A model generated the notes under the pieces. It saw nothing but the letters and a program-made list of their open reading frames with translations. It ran no database searches and had not been told where the DNA came from. The position numbers and the translations under genes are program-made. This document shows, one piece after another, positions 1-13,700 of a stretch of DNA of 64,000 nt (positions are counted from its first letter, which is position 1; the number at the start of each line of letters is the position of its first letter). Source of the DNA: Acanthosoma haemorrhoidale. Taxonomy: Eukaryota; Arthropoda; Insecta; Hemiptera; Acanthosomatidae. The DNA lies in contig OV884011.1 in the NCBI GenBank assembly GCA_930367205.1, positions 86,537,474 through 86,601,473 of the forward strand, written 5' to 3'.

Positions 1-3000
1 TCATAAGATATACTGCTTGAACGTTTGTGCTCAATCTTATTCTCAGACGTTTCAGATTTAGATGGTTGCTTGTAATCATTATTCCATGAATGTCTGTTTG
101 GATTTTGTTTTACACCTGCAGGTAATGTTCTCCTTCTAGTAACAGGGGATTCTTCATTACCAATAAACATGTAAAAACTTTGTCTTTTAGTTATAAAACC
201 AGAATCGTTGTTAGAATTATCTGAAAAAAGTTGGGTTTGATCTGGAGTCTCAATAAACAACAAACGGCCTTTTGTAACTTCTGGATGTTCGCCTAAGTCC
301 AAACCAGAATCTGAACTTGTTGAATTACTTTTCTTATCAAGATGTTTAGCAGTTAATCTTTCAGCAATTGATGGCCCTTTATTTCGTTTATTTGGAAAAA
401 ATGGAGAGCCTGGTTTGCTTTTTGGGGAAGTACTATCAGAAGATTTTGAATTGCCTATATCAATGAACATAGAAAATAGCTTCTTCTCATTTGGAGGTTC
501 TGACTTGTTGATAGTTGCTTCATTATTTTCTTTCAGGTCGACATAAAAGCCACAAGATGAATTTTTTTCATTATAATGAGCATTCCTCTTCACTAGCACA
601 GAATCACTTCTTTCAGCTGAGCTGTTACTAGTGAAGCTGTCAAATGATGGATAAGGATCATCAAGAGGCACAAAGAATCCCATTCCAGAATTAGTAGAAC
701 GATTTCTATCAGATTTATCATCATTCAATGACTCAGGAGGTGATTTGCCTATATCACTCATGTCCACAACCCATGAAGTGTTTAGAGATGAAGAAATTTT
801 AGGTTTTGTCTTCATTGGATCAACAGATGGATAATCATCATAACTACCTGACAATATAGGAGCGAATTCTGTTTTTCTTCTGGTAAGAGGACTAGCAGTA
901 ACTGAGTAATCAGAACTTGATAAATCAGAAAATTGGGCACCACCAGAAACTATAGGGGTACGTTCAATTTTATTAAAGTAGCCATCACTGGGAAATGAAT
1001 CTGACGTTTCAACCTCAATCACTTGTTTAGATGGTTCATCTCCAGGATTAGAGAAAAAACCACTATTGAATAAATCCGAAGTATTTTGATGGTTGTCAGT
1101 AGTAATACAATTGTCCATTTTGATGGAGTCCTCAGAATGGAATGTTTTATTATCAGCAGCACTACTGGCTTGACTTAGCTTAGAATCATCGCCACCGCAG
1201 GTTATGTTAGGTTTTGTAATGTCTTTTGATTTTTTTTCCAATATAAATTTACTGATATTGTTAGAAGCAGTAAAGGATTCAACATGAAAATCATTATTTA
1301 AAGAATCAGGAGAATGGAAATCTTCTTCATTAGAATTACTCTTTTTGTGATGATGAGAATCTGAAACTTTTGAGATGAGCAGTAAATTATTGCCTGTAGC
1401 ATTCTGGTCAATGCTACAATCCTTTTTAGCTAGATTGCTATCAGTTTTCTGTGATTTTTCATACTCTTCTTTTAGCCTAGAGAGTGTAACATCATCAGGC
1501 TCAAGTTCAAAAGTATTACGTCTTATCAATTTTCTAGTTTTCATGGGATCTTCATTAATATCGTTAAATTCTGTACAACTTTTTGGTTCCTTATCTATAA
1601 ATGTATTTACTTTCCTTATATCTAAATCAGACTTATCATTTGCATTTTCATGTGATGTTTTATCACAGTTAAGAGTCTTTGGTTGAATTATATTTGTACT
1701 TGAAAATACAGGGTTCCGAATATTTGGTAAATACATTTCATTTTCATCCCTCAAACTAGATGCATCAATGAAGAAATTGCTTGTGATAGAGCTACTAGCA
1801 CTAAACTCTTGATTGTGCAATGAAGATAAGTATTTACTTTCTCTTTTAAGATTTATAAAAGAATCACTTTTTTCAGAAAAATCTCGCATATATTCAGAGC
1901 ATTTGTCCTTATCTGCTTGAGTATCTACCAATTTTACATTTTCATCATCTGCACCGTTGATATTTAAAACAGAATTATTTTCTTTGAAGAAAACAATGCT
2001 GTCTGATTTAGTGATGTTTTCAGAGTTTTCTTTTTCAATGCATGTATCATCATCATTTGTGGGGAATGTAGAATCCCATGTGCCAGGATCTGAAGACACA
2101 GAAGAGGATCCTCTTGATTTATCATCATGAGGAATATCTTCTGATGTTGCAACTTCAGTACTATCAGCACCAAGCGCTTCAGAGCTGTTAGTATCTCGTG
2201 GACTGCATCCTGTTACATAACCAGAAGAGACAGGTTCTAAACCAGAATCTGAATTACTCATTATTTCTTCTTCCTTTTGTCCTGCAGTTGTTATTTTATT
2301 ATTCATCTCGTTAAATTCATTCTTTAATTTGAGTATTAATTTTTTTTGCTGATGGCTTTGGGTATTTAATGTTGAATTGAATAGCTGAGGTCTATTAGGT
2401 CTATGAGAAACTTCTTTTTTAGATGAAAACTTGGATTTGATATTCTGATTTAAAAGAGGTTTCTGCTTAGTAGTAGTTTCTTTTATGATAATAGAACGGA
2501 AGGACTTAGACAATTCATCCTGTTCTGCAAGTTCCTTCTCTAAAATTTGCTGGGATCCTTCTTCAAAGTGAACCAAGGAGTAGTACACTTTATGAGCATC
2601 GCCATGAAAAGGCTCACCGAAATGATATTCTGACGGAGAAGCCTTTGGGGTAACAAACACATCAGAATCAGGGCTACCAATTTCACATTCCTTCTCACCT
2701 CGTAAAATGCGTATCTGGGCAACTACGGCATCCTCTTTGTGCTTTAAAATGTTTCTGTTATACACTTCCCTATAAAAAAAAAAAATAATAATAATAATAA
2801 CACACAATCTCGATCTTTTTCTTCATTGCAATATTAACATAACAATAAATAACACTAAGAATTTTGATGTTACATGTATAAAAGATGAGTATCATTGCTT
2901 ACACATGCAACAGATTCTACCCAAATGTTTACTTAACTTCATCTGTGAATTTGTAATATATCACAATGAGTGAAGAGAAGTGCAGCTCATGCTATGTTTT

Positions 3001-6000
3001 AAGTTTACAGAGTAGTACTTAACTGCACTAGTAAGTTTCACTAGAAAAACACTAAAAAGTAGCTCTGTGTGCAGTTTATAGCATATAGCAAAGAAAGACA
3101 AAACAACAAACTTGTTATGTCCTCAATGGAATAAGTTATGGGTAGCTTCAAATGTCATAAAATCTGATTAAATGAAGTCGGGTGACTGGTTGGTAATCAT
3201 CAGTTACAAAAATCAAGTGTGCCTCTATCTTAACACTGTTAGAGATAACCAGAAAAGAAATTAATATGCTAACATGGGATGTGCAGTTATACAAAACTCT
3301 GTTATGACAAGAGAGAGGCAAAAAAAGCACAAGTCATACTCGTTGGGGTTCGTGAAGGACAATAAACTGAAATTTTCATGAAGAGTTCATTGCTGAAACG
3401 AGGAGCTACGAGAATTTCATATTTTATCAGTAACACAGTCTATACTATAATATACTCTAATGAGAGATGCATGTATGTTGGAACATCAATCACTTAAAAA
3501 CAATTGAGTTTTTAATTAAACCTGCACCAAAACATTTATTGGAGTGCTACAGGTTACTTTATGTATGCTAATAGGAAAAAACATAATTATCATAGCCTTA
3601 ATATCTGACTGCCAGAGTTCGTTTTTAGACCCTCAGCTGGTTTTATTTCTGACATCTAAAAAATATGTTTGTCAGAAACTCCATAAAAATCATTACTGGG
3701 ATAGCACATTATTGTCCTACACCCTTAAAAATCAAATGTAATAGGGATGACAACCAGTCTTTCAAAATGTGCACTTCCCCATTTTTTGTAAAGCGGCGTA
3801 TATTTTTTGTGAGGATAACTAGCCTCACTAAATGAACATTTTTTTTTAGATGAAATTTGTAAATAGAATCTTTCTGAAACAGGAAGACGCACATACACAT
3901 AATTAATAAACATTACATACTACCCTAAGAAATAAAACTGCAGGTTATATTTTATAAACTTAAGACAAAAATAAGAAAAAAAAGTCACGTAAAAAAGTAA
4001 GTTATATGAAATCCCGATGTCCAGACGGCCGAAGCCCTCGAGGCAGCAACTGGTTTAATGAACAAGAAGAGTTAACCTAGGGTGCCTTCCAAGGTTGATT
4101 TCTTAAAGATGAATAACAAATTTGTCCAGCTTTGCAGATCACAAAAATAACTTGTGTTTTTCAAAGGGACATTCTTATCACCAAGTGATTCCTTAATAAT
4201 TTCTTTGAGAAAGTTAATTTAAAATTTGTTTAAATTGATTGAGAGATAGTTTATATTAGATAAAGATTTATGTTAAATAAAGAGTTTATTTGTTAGTGTA
4301 TATGCAATGCTAGATTATTTTATTGAAAAATACCCAAGAAGTTTATTGATACCCAATAAAATATCTTGTTTTTAACTAACCAATTTAAATCAGTAGAGAA
4401 GGCACAAAAGTAAGCATGTAAAAATCTACAAGATATTATTAAGAATAAAAGCTAATCACAAAAATAAATAATAAAGTAATTACTAGAAAAATATATCTCT
4501 AAAGCTCAAATATTAAAATTAACAGTATAATATAAAATATATTTAAGTCCATAAAGTTCAAAACATTCAAAATGAAATCAGTTAAAATAAAAGAAGTTGG
4601 TACAAACAAAACAGCATAGAAACCACATGACAGAAAAGAAAAGAAGCTGACAACAAAATAAACAGAAATAGCAACGGAAATACTTTTACACTTCCCCTCA
4701 CCTAATAAATGATTCGATCAAGTGTAAGTTGAGATCGCTCCAAGATGAATTATTATTTCTGTACTCCCGAGAAAAAACTTCTTTATAAAAGTTTGGAGCC
4801 CTCGTCTCCAAGAGGCTCTTATGGGTTCGAATACATCCTGAAGTGAACAATAAATCCAAATCCGCAAACAAACAATCTGTATAGATCCTGGAATATAATA
4901 TTTGCCTCTTGATAAGTTTAAACATACTTTTATTAGGCTCATAACAATATTTTGACTAATAAACAATTAGTAAATAACTTTTGCAATAATACCTACACAT
5001 AAATTATCTAAAATTTTAATATTTAGGATCAACTATAATTTCATAAAATTAAGGAAATGAATAGAAAGTGTCAAAACTAATAGTTTGGACCATTTGTAAA
5101 TCTGCAAACACTTAGAAAGCTGATAAAAGACAAGTTAGGAAGAAACTAGGGGAGCGGCACCTGATGGGAAAGGAGTTTAAAGACCTTTCTCTAGAACTTA
5201 ATTTGATCTTAGCATAAAGTTTTATAACCATAAAATAAGGACTAAAAATTTAAGTTTTCAGAATGAATAAAACAAGTTGAAAATACAATACTTCATAAAA
5301 CAAAATAAATATGATTTAAATAAATGTAACAAAATCAAAATTAATTTAATATGAGAAAATGATTGATAATAGATCAGGAAATACATTTTTAAAAGAAAAA
5401 GAAAAAAAAATTTGACTTATTTTTTTAGGGTTTTGTTTGCTATTTTAAATTAGGGTTTTGCCCTTAAAAGAACACCCATAAAGGGAAGAAAATGCGGGCT
5501 AACCAGTTGGGAACCACCCACTTCTACTTAAAGAGTCACAAATGAAAGAAAAAAATCAATATTTGTCAAGAGATTTGAACCCAGAAGAACCGTCATGTCA
5601 TGAAGTAGTTACGCAAACTACTACACCATAACAGAACCCCTTAATATTACTTGAAAATGCTGTAACTACTTAAACTCCTTAAGAATTAGTAACATAAAGC
5701 AGGGGGAACAGCAATTGTTTTATAAGGAGAATTCACCAGTAGCTGTAGAAATTTAATGTGCGAGTATTTCTTATGATGCTAGAAGAATTGATGACAATAT
5801 TTTGATAAACAATCTGCAGGATATTCAGAAGTTTATTGTATCATCATTAGATAAACAAATTCTTCATTGAACCCGATACAGAAATGTCGTCATAAATTAT
5901 AAAAATCTACATCTATCACTGAACACACTTTCAAATCAATTGTTTTCATAATTACAATAGCCACTACTTGCAGTATTTAACTACACCAGAAAAATGTTTA

Positions 6001-6207
6001 AAATGGCTGATAACAATACAATTTAGAATCCACAATTCCGCGATATTGATACATCACATAAATTAAGGGCAAACAAAACTTTGATGCATACCTGGTAATA
6101 TCCTGTTTTAATCTGTCATTAAGTCTACTGTTTAATGTACAAAGCTCAGCATTTGCCCTTTCCTGAAACGCCAACGTAAAAGGCGTAGGGAGGTGCCTTT
6201 CTGCCAT
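1..6207 (-). CDS. Large disordered protein, unrecognised, 5' part of gene (C-terminus outside window)
   Basis: Two exons are seen: 6207-6092 and 2769 to beyond position 1. The start ATG at 6207-6205 opens MAERHLPTPFTLAFQ, and the 116-nt exon ends AG|gtatgc. It joins in phase to an acceptor at 2770, giving an Arg codon and then EVYNRNILKHKEDAVV. The second exon stays open for 2769 nt, so about 961 residues are visible. The first 100 or so residues could form helix. The rest is rich in Ser, Asp, Asn, Glu and Lys and looks disordered. A lysine-rich helical stretch (KKLILKLKNEFNEMNNK) lies near residue 185. Short aromatic motifs recur towards the C-terminal side, including NFFIDA, GFFVPLDD, GFYVDL, FSMFIDIG and FYMFIGN, along with RRNTF, TRRRT and KRSSS basic-phospho-type sites. 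No enzyme domain or membrane segment is visible. A scaffold or cytoskeletal role is only a guess. An extra small exon between the two cannot be excluded. Confidence 0.8.
2770..6091 (-). other. Intron 1 of the disordered-protein gene
   Basis: This is a 3.3-kb AT-rich intron with a gtatgc donor and a poly-pyrimidine/tatag acceptor on the minus strand. The only repeat I could support inside it is a tRNA-like segment near 5.5-5.6 kb. The short open frames here carry no recognisable domain. Confidence 0.6.
5560..5634 (-). repeat. tRNA-derived SINE-like segment
   Basis: On the minus strand there is an A-box-like stretch (TGGTGTAGTAGTTTGCGTAAC), followed about 25 nt later by a B-box-like GGGTTCAAATC and then an A/T-rich tail. 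This spacing is typical of the RNA polymerase III promoter in tRNA-derived SINEs. The acceptor stem does not close well, so it is not a functional tRNA. The outer limits of the element are unclear. Confidence 0.35.
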
Positions 6208-7778
6208 CAGTCATGGCTCTATTTATACAACAACTATAGCCAGGCTTTATATGTCTAAAACATAATTTGATAAATCACTACAGGCTAGCACAAGTTTGTA
6301 CTTCCAAGGAATTCTACAAATCCTCTAGAAAGCAACATACACTGAAGTTTATAAACATGCAATATTTAATAAGAGTTGTAAATGCCAAAAGATAGAGCTA
6401 TTGAATATACCAATGAATGAAACCAATACCATTTACTATAAGAGAACATTGTTAAAATAAATAATAAAATACACACTGAATGCAGAGAGCATAAATATGA
6501 GAATTATTTCTAGATATAAGTAGGAATAGTTTATGAATCAAAACCACTTTACAAAAAAAAAACAGTATTTCAGAACTCATGTTTAATAAAAATTAAAGTA
6601 ATGGTAAAAACATACGTAAGTTTCTTACACGATTTACCAAAGCAATGACAACATCAAGTTCCAACAGGAATCACAATCAAATTACTTGTCAAAGCACCAT
6701 ATCATTAAAGACATACATTGAAGCAAATGGTGTCTTGATCAAGATACATATGAACCAATATTTCAATACAAGGTGATAAATTGGGTATATTTTTATTATT
6801 CATTGTCATTTGATTCTATTGTACAGTTTATACGAAACCTTAATATTTTTTTTTAATCTGAGTAAAATTATTATTTTTTGGATTTGGCTATTTAAAGGCC
6901 CATTTACAGATTCGTTCATTGACTCCCAGAAGTTACATGTTCAGCTATGAGATAGACTTTAACATTGGTTTCAGATCTGATATTAAAAGATTTAAGTTTT
7001 TATTTCTGTCCCGTATACCATACAAAAATTCAGGTTCTAACGCAAAATAAAATTCAAAAATATTACAAAAAACAAACTCTTGAGATTAAATAATAAAAAA
7101 TGAGCTGAGGCAAAATTTACTATTAGTTTCCCTTAATTTCTTTTTCTTGAAAATTAAGTCTTTCTGGGACTTAGGATTTATTAAAAAAATTGATATTAAA
7201 AAAAAGCGTTTTTGTTATTATTACCCAGCAGTTCCTTCACAATAATTTAATTAATGATTGAGAGCCATAGTTTGCCCCAGGCCATTCACAGATATTTTAT
7301 GTTCTTCACATCCCCTGATTCGTTCAGCGCGTATAGAAAAAATACTTTAAAATAGCAAATACAATTAATTGTCTGTGAAATAAAAAAAATATGTGCTGAA
7401 ATTTTATCTTCAAAATTTAGTAATTAGCTACCAATTTTAGGAGTCCATTAATTTCCTGCCTAAAGTACTCTATTAAAGCAAATAAGTGGTTCAGCTGAGA
7501 CTAATTCCTCTAGATTTGATTTGGGGGAAAAAAAAACCATGGCCAAATGAGACCTATTTACAACTGATTATATCGTTCATTTCCAACCAACTAAAGAAAA
7601 GCAACTTGTTCACTTAAGAGATAGGATCATTGATCCCTTTCTTCCCGAACGATAACGGCCATCTTGCGAAACAACAGGGCCATTTGAGTTGTTTCTGGAG
7701 AAGCTACAGTGAGGTTGTTGTTTATGTTGACTGTGCCTGGTTTTTAAATCGGTACGTTTCGCGTACACATTATTCAAG
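6208..7778. other. Intergenic region between two divergent genes
   Basis: The start codons of the disordered-protein gene (minus) and Cdk9 (plus) lie 1.57 kb apart, head to head. Both promoters should lie in or near this region. No clear TATA box, initiator or CpG-rich block can be singled out by eye, and no coding sequence is seen. Confidence 0.5.
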
Positions 7779-10700
7779 ATGATGCCTAGCTGCCGTCTTG
7801 ACAACTCTGCAGGGTCGAGTTCGATTACAGCAGCTCAGCAACACGGTATTATGAACACCAAAGAAAAAGAGAAGTATATTGAAGATTATGAGTTTCCTTT
7901 TTGCGATGAAGCGTCCAAATATGTTAAGATTACAAAAATTGGTCAAGGTACATTTGGGTAAGTTTTGTTCATATTTACCTCATTTAGACTTCTTTACTCA
8001 TGCACTCCTAATGCATTCAAACGCTACTTGAATACATTAGTCAACTCACTTGCAATTTATTATTATTTAACTGGTAGCATTAAAAGCAGATATTTTACTA
8101 TTTATTAGTTATTTTCATCAGGCATAAATCAACTAGGTAGGTCTAAAGAACATATTGTTGGAGATTAAGGCGATTTTGGATCAGCCAGAAACAAACCGGA
8201 ACCACTCATGCACTATTGTGGTAAAATCTATTTTATAGTTTAGTTAGAAGGATTTGTTTATGTCATAAGCTTCAATAAAGTCTAAGAGAATAGGGATAGT
8301 GTTTTTAAGGTCTGACAGCCAGAAAGTAGTTGAAATATATTAATTAATCTTCTTAAAGTATTGAGTATCTGTGTGAATTGAAACGTGTTAACAGAATAGA
8401 GTAAAGGATGGTCCGTTTTACATATTAGAAGGAAAATAAGTTTTGGGTTTTGGAGAGAGATAGAAGGAAGCACTTGATTATAAATAATTTTTGTTACAAT
8501 ACCCACTCTGATGTTTAAAGGTGAAATTTCTTAATAATTGTATGGTTGAAACTGTTATATATATTGCCCGCCACTTAAATTTGATATAGAAAGTTTATTT
8601 ATCCGCTAAGAATAGTTGTCTGTGCACCCTCTGCAGAGCAGGGACATCTTAAATCATCATCATTTTTACTTAATCATTTTATTAAAACATATCGTAACGC
8701 ATATTCTATTTTTAATCTTCCATTGATCACCGCATCAATTTATTAATATAGATCGCCTTGAAATAGAGGCGAAGGACAATATAAATGATTTACTGGATAC
8801 ATTAATGTATTGGCATTTGTCTAAGCATCAAGAATACAAAAAACCTATTAATAAGACAAACATAGCAAAACCTGTAATTTGAGCATACATGTGGCATACC
8901 ATGTCATTCTTGGTTACAATTAGTCCTTTCATGTTGTCCTTGAAGAGGATTTTTCATCATGTTTTTGTTATTTTTTAGTGAAGTATTTAAAGCCCAAGAA
9001 AAGAATGGATCAAAAAAGCTAGTTGCAATGAAGAAAGTTCTAATGGAGAACGAAAAAGAAGGGGTAAATATTATAGACATTATTTCTCTAATAATTATAT
9101 TGCTAATTGTCTTGAATTATAATTGGTATATTATATGAAAGCTAGAGTGTCACCTCAATTTTGTTAAGGCTGCATGTAAGGTGTGGGCCTGTGCAAAACG
9201 AGACATGCCTATTGGGGCAGCAGACCAACTTTCTAGCAGTCTGACAATGGCCTCCTGTTGCCTTCATCAACAAATCCAAGGACCTGAATATTTTTGCCCT
9301 GTTCCTTTTACTTCATCATTTACACAAACTTTATTACTCATTTTCCATTTGTGTTATTTATTTACTGCTAAATTTTGTTTATTTTATCATTATAGACTAC
9401 AAGCTTCAATCATATTACAATTTCTTAAGTGTCTTCCCTCCCATTACTGTCAATATTTTTCAGTCCTCTTTAGCATGTCTAATATTTTAACTGCCTGTCA
9501 TGTAAACAGGCAATCCTTTCCTGCTCATTATGATTAATTCTTTCAGTATTTTTTCAAAACTTGTACAACATTATTGAACTTTTAGGAATCTGGCTTAAAC
9601 CCAACATTCCCTCCTCCCTCCCTAAATACACCTTTATCCACCTTAACTCTATCAGCCTTCCAATACCTAATACTTCAAAGGTGGATACTCTAGTTTACTT
9701 ACCTTTTTCTCTTTCTGAAAATCACAAAGATCTCGTTTATCCGAACTAACTTGGACCAAAGGCCACTGCCATTGTTATCTTTCAGGCACTCACTGATATC
9801 AACATCTGAGCACCCACTTATTGTTCCCAACATTTCCAGGTCATCTGCAGCCATTTGGTTTGTAGCACAAATAGCTGACCTCAGTTTTTTCCATTCAAAA
9901 AGGTTTTTGTGATGCAATCGCAAGCGTCAGGAACCATGTAACATCTCTGATATTTATTGATTTAAACAAATCTATCACACTTGTTTCCCTTCCCTCTTTA
10001 ATTATTTTAGCAAGCAGTTCTTTTAGGTAAATTCTTTAGATGTTTTCGAGGACTCTCTGGTCCATAGTTATAGCCTGCAGCATTGGGGTTACGTTACGTT
10101 TGGTGGAAATTTTAATTTAAATTCTCTCCATTGATGGTAAGTTGGCGATTGAATACCATGTTGGTTTTCCCAATGTTCTAGCCACTCCTGGCTAGCAGTG
10201 AATTTCAGGTCAATATTCGGTAACTTTTTGCTTAAGCTCAAAGGTTTTTGGGCCAAGATCCGTCCAGATATAGGCAAACTACATTCTCGCTGAGCACTGT
10301 ACTACATAAATAGTGTGTTATCTAATGTTTCTTTTTTTTTGTCATTCCTCTGCTTTTTAAACTGCCTTTACATACCATTTTACAACAAAAATCTTCACTT
10401 TAGTTTCTTTGCTTCTTCCAGTGGACACAGTTGAAGTTCTAACTCCCAATTCAGCAGCTATTTTCTTCAATGCTTCTCTTTTATTAACCTTTTTATCCAT
10501 TGAAACCATGACCTTGTTTTGCTTCGATGCCATTTTAAGAAGGATAAATGAGGTCCTTGTGTACGATTTATTATCTGTTCCACATTGTTATTTGCAAGGG
10601 ACATGGTCCCGGAATAAAGCTTGTTTCTAATCTAATCTACAATGCCTGTATTCTTGAATGTTATAATTTAAGCCAATATTGCCTTTTAGTTATAAATTAA

Positions 10701-13700
10701 AAATATTTAATTCTAATTTCCAAAGAAATTGTTAATGATTATATTTTTTATTTTCAGTTTCCCATCACTGCCTTGAGAGAAATAAGGATTCTTCAGCTAT
10801 TAAAACACGATAATGTTGTGAATCTCATTGAAATTTGTAGAACCAAAGGTTTGTTTTGATTTTTTTTTATGTTTACTATTAAATCATTGTTTGTATTTAT
10901 TGTATCATTAATTTTTCTGAAATAACTTTTTATTTTGTAGCTAATCATTACAACAGATACCGCTCAACATTTTATTTAATATTTGATTTTTGCGATCATG
11001 ATCTTGCTGGATTACTCTCAAATATAAATGTTAAGTTCAGCTTAGGTGAAATAAAAAGGGTTGTCCAACAATTATTAAATGGACTGTATTACATTCATAG
11101 CAATAAGGTAAAGTTTCACAAATTTTTTTTTGTCTTATCTACCATATTTTTTATTTTCATTTAAGTACATACCTCATATAGAGGCCGACTGCGGGTTATA
11201 ATTAGTTGGTTGGGGGTGCTGAGGTACTAGCATCGTTGGCACTATGCTTGTTACCTCCAGATAGACACCAGAGCATGTAAGATTTCATCTTGCTAAAAAA
11301 CTCTGAACTTTATAAATGTTTTGCCTTTCAAACATCCAATAATTTTACTTTTACCTATTTTGTTTATTAAACTCTCCCTTCCCACTTTTATATATATTTT
11401 TTATGGTTGGTACAAAAATAAGTCTAAATAGTAGAAAAAATATTCAAGTTTCCAGTCAGACCTTCAAAATTAAATTCAGACTAAACACTGGTGATATCGC
11501 ACCTATATATAATTAATAAAATATTGAAATTTTCTTATAAGGTTGGAAATTTGCGAATTTTACCCGAATTAAAAATTCAATTTAAATTTCATCATTCTGG
11601 AGTAGCCATTATGGACACAGTGTAAGCGTTTTATATTTATAATTCAATTCCTGATTTGTGATTAATTATTTTTTAAAAGAAAATTAATGAATTTTTCTTA
11701 CAAAATATAGATCTTGCATCGTGATATGAAAGCGGCCAATGTTTTGATAACACGACAAGGAGTCTTAAAGCTTGCTGATTTTGGCCTTGCCCGAGCATTC
11801 AGTCAAACAAAAAATGGCCAAGTTAACAGGTACAGGTACTTATTTCTAATTTTATTTTTTAACACTTTCACTATCCAGTAATACCATATTATATAAACAG
11901 ATTGAAAGAGTAAAAATGATTTCTCTTGTGCAAGCAAAGTATTAACTGCAATATCAATTAATTAAGTGTAAATATTCTTAAAGATGCCTTAATATTGGCA
12001 CTTGGCAAGATGTAATAAACTGCTGTCTTTAACCCTCCAAGTACCATGGGGTTCTAAAAGGACCACACGCAAATCCTGTTTTTATGATAATTTTTTCCAT
12101 CATCGCTTGTGTCGTTCCATGATATTTATCACCAAACTATCTGAAACATTTAGAATCTGAAATGAAACTGTTAGAGCTTTTTCATGATTGTCAACTCGGT
12201 TCAATTTGGTTTTTCCAACTTTGCGGCATATGAAGACACAATGAAAATGAGCTATAAGAAGATAATAAAGTCTTTGAAGCACTATCAGTAACCAATGTTG
12301 ATGGTAGTGCTTCTAAGACGTAAGGAGCTATATGTGCCCACAAAAAAATGATATGGAAATAAATCATACTTGCTGGATTTATAAAAAATATGTATGTAAA
12401 CAACATAGGGTGCAAAAAATAATATGGTTATAGGGTGAATATTTTTTTCTTAATTTTCTTTCATAGCAATTATAGAGCTTTTCATCTGGGTAATTGACAT
12501 TTTCAATTTCCTACCTACTTCTGCATGGCTGGCCGCAATGTAGAAAAATTTTGGTAGTTAGCATCTCACAAGACCCTGTGGCACTCAGGGGGTTGTAAAA
12601 AAAAGATACCAGAAGCCTATTTACGATAATTTAATTTTTCTAATTATGAGAAAGTTGCTCTTCAGTATGCCATAAAGTAGTTCCTAGTTTTCTATTAAAT
12701 TCTGTATTCAGTTTGCTTTGCTGAAACCTGTTCTAATACGGAAAGTTTACTGTATTCTGAATTGTTTATAATATTTTTCAAAATCCTATTTGCTGCATTT
12801 ATTTGGTTTGAATTAATTGTTTTAGGTACACAAATCGTGTTGTGACTCTGTGGTACAGACCACCGGAATTACTTCTTGGTGACAGAAATTATGGCCCTCC
12901 CGTAGATTTATGGGGAGCAGGCTGCATTATGGCCGAGATGTGGACCAGGAGTCCAATTATGCAAGGGAACACGGAGCCTCAACAGCTTTCTCTTATTAGC
13001 CAGCTATGTGGCTCAATCACTCCTGAAGTCTGGCCTGGGGTTGAAGCATTAGAATTATACAACAAAATTGAACTTTCAAGGGGACAAAAACGGAAGGTAA
13101 CAAAAAAAAATATAAACTTGTCAAAACTTTATTTATTACCCAGTATTTTCATTGTTATGAAGGAAGAAATGGCTGTGTGCTGTATTCTGTTTACATAATG
13201 TTCATATTATCGTGTATAGTATGTCAATCATACAAATCAATTCAATTCAAAGCTGCCAGATTTATTTTAATTCTGTATTTATAAATAATGAACAAAATTG
13301 AAGGCGCATTGAGTTGATAGTTTTTACAAAAAAAAATATCAGCTAAGTGACTTGTAATTCCCAAATCTGAAAAAAAAATCTCATAACTGCATTTTCAATC
13401 AGAAAATTTCATAAATCTGAGAGCGCAGTTTTATCCCTGAACAGAACAAATTGTGTTTAGAATTGGTCATTAAAATTGTCTTTTTCCCAAACTTTAATTA
13501 TCCTTTGGTAGTTATCTGTTTAATAACACTTTAAGTTATTTAACTAAATAATAATAAATGTAAATTGCTTGATTTCAAGTATGAAGTATTAAATCACTAC
13601 ATTGTAATGCTAGTTATTTAAAAATTGGTTGTGATTGACATTCTAACACAAATACATCTTGTCTATAATCTCACTGGTTTGATAATTACTAGCAACAGAT

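Noticed and set aside
5400..5470. ttagggttttg-like motifs resembling telomere repeats
   Set aside because: Only two imperfect units, not tandem; insects commonly use TTAGG, and the context is an intron.
7610..7804. Open frame on the minus strand at the Cdk9 start
   Set aside because: It overlaps the real Cdk9 first exon in antisense and has no recognisable content.
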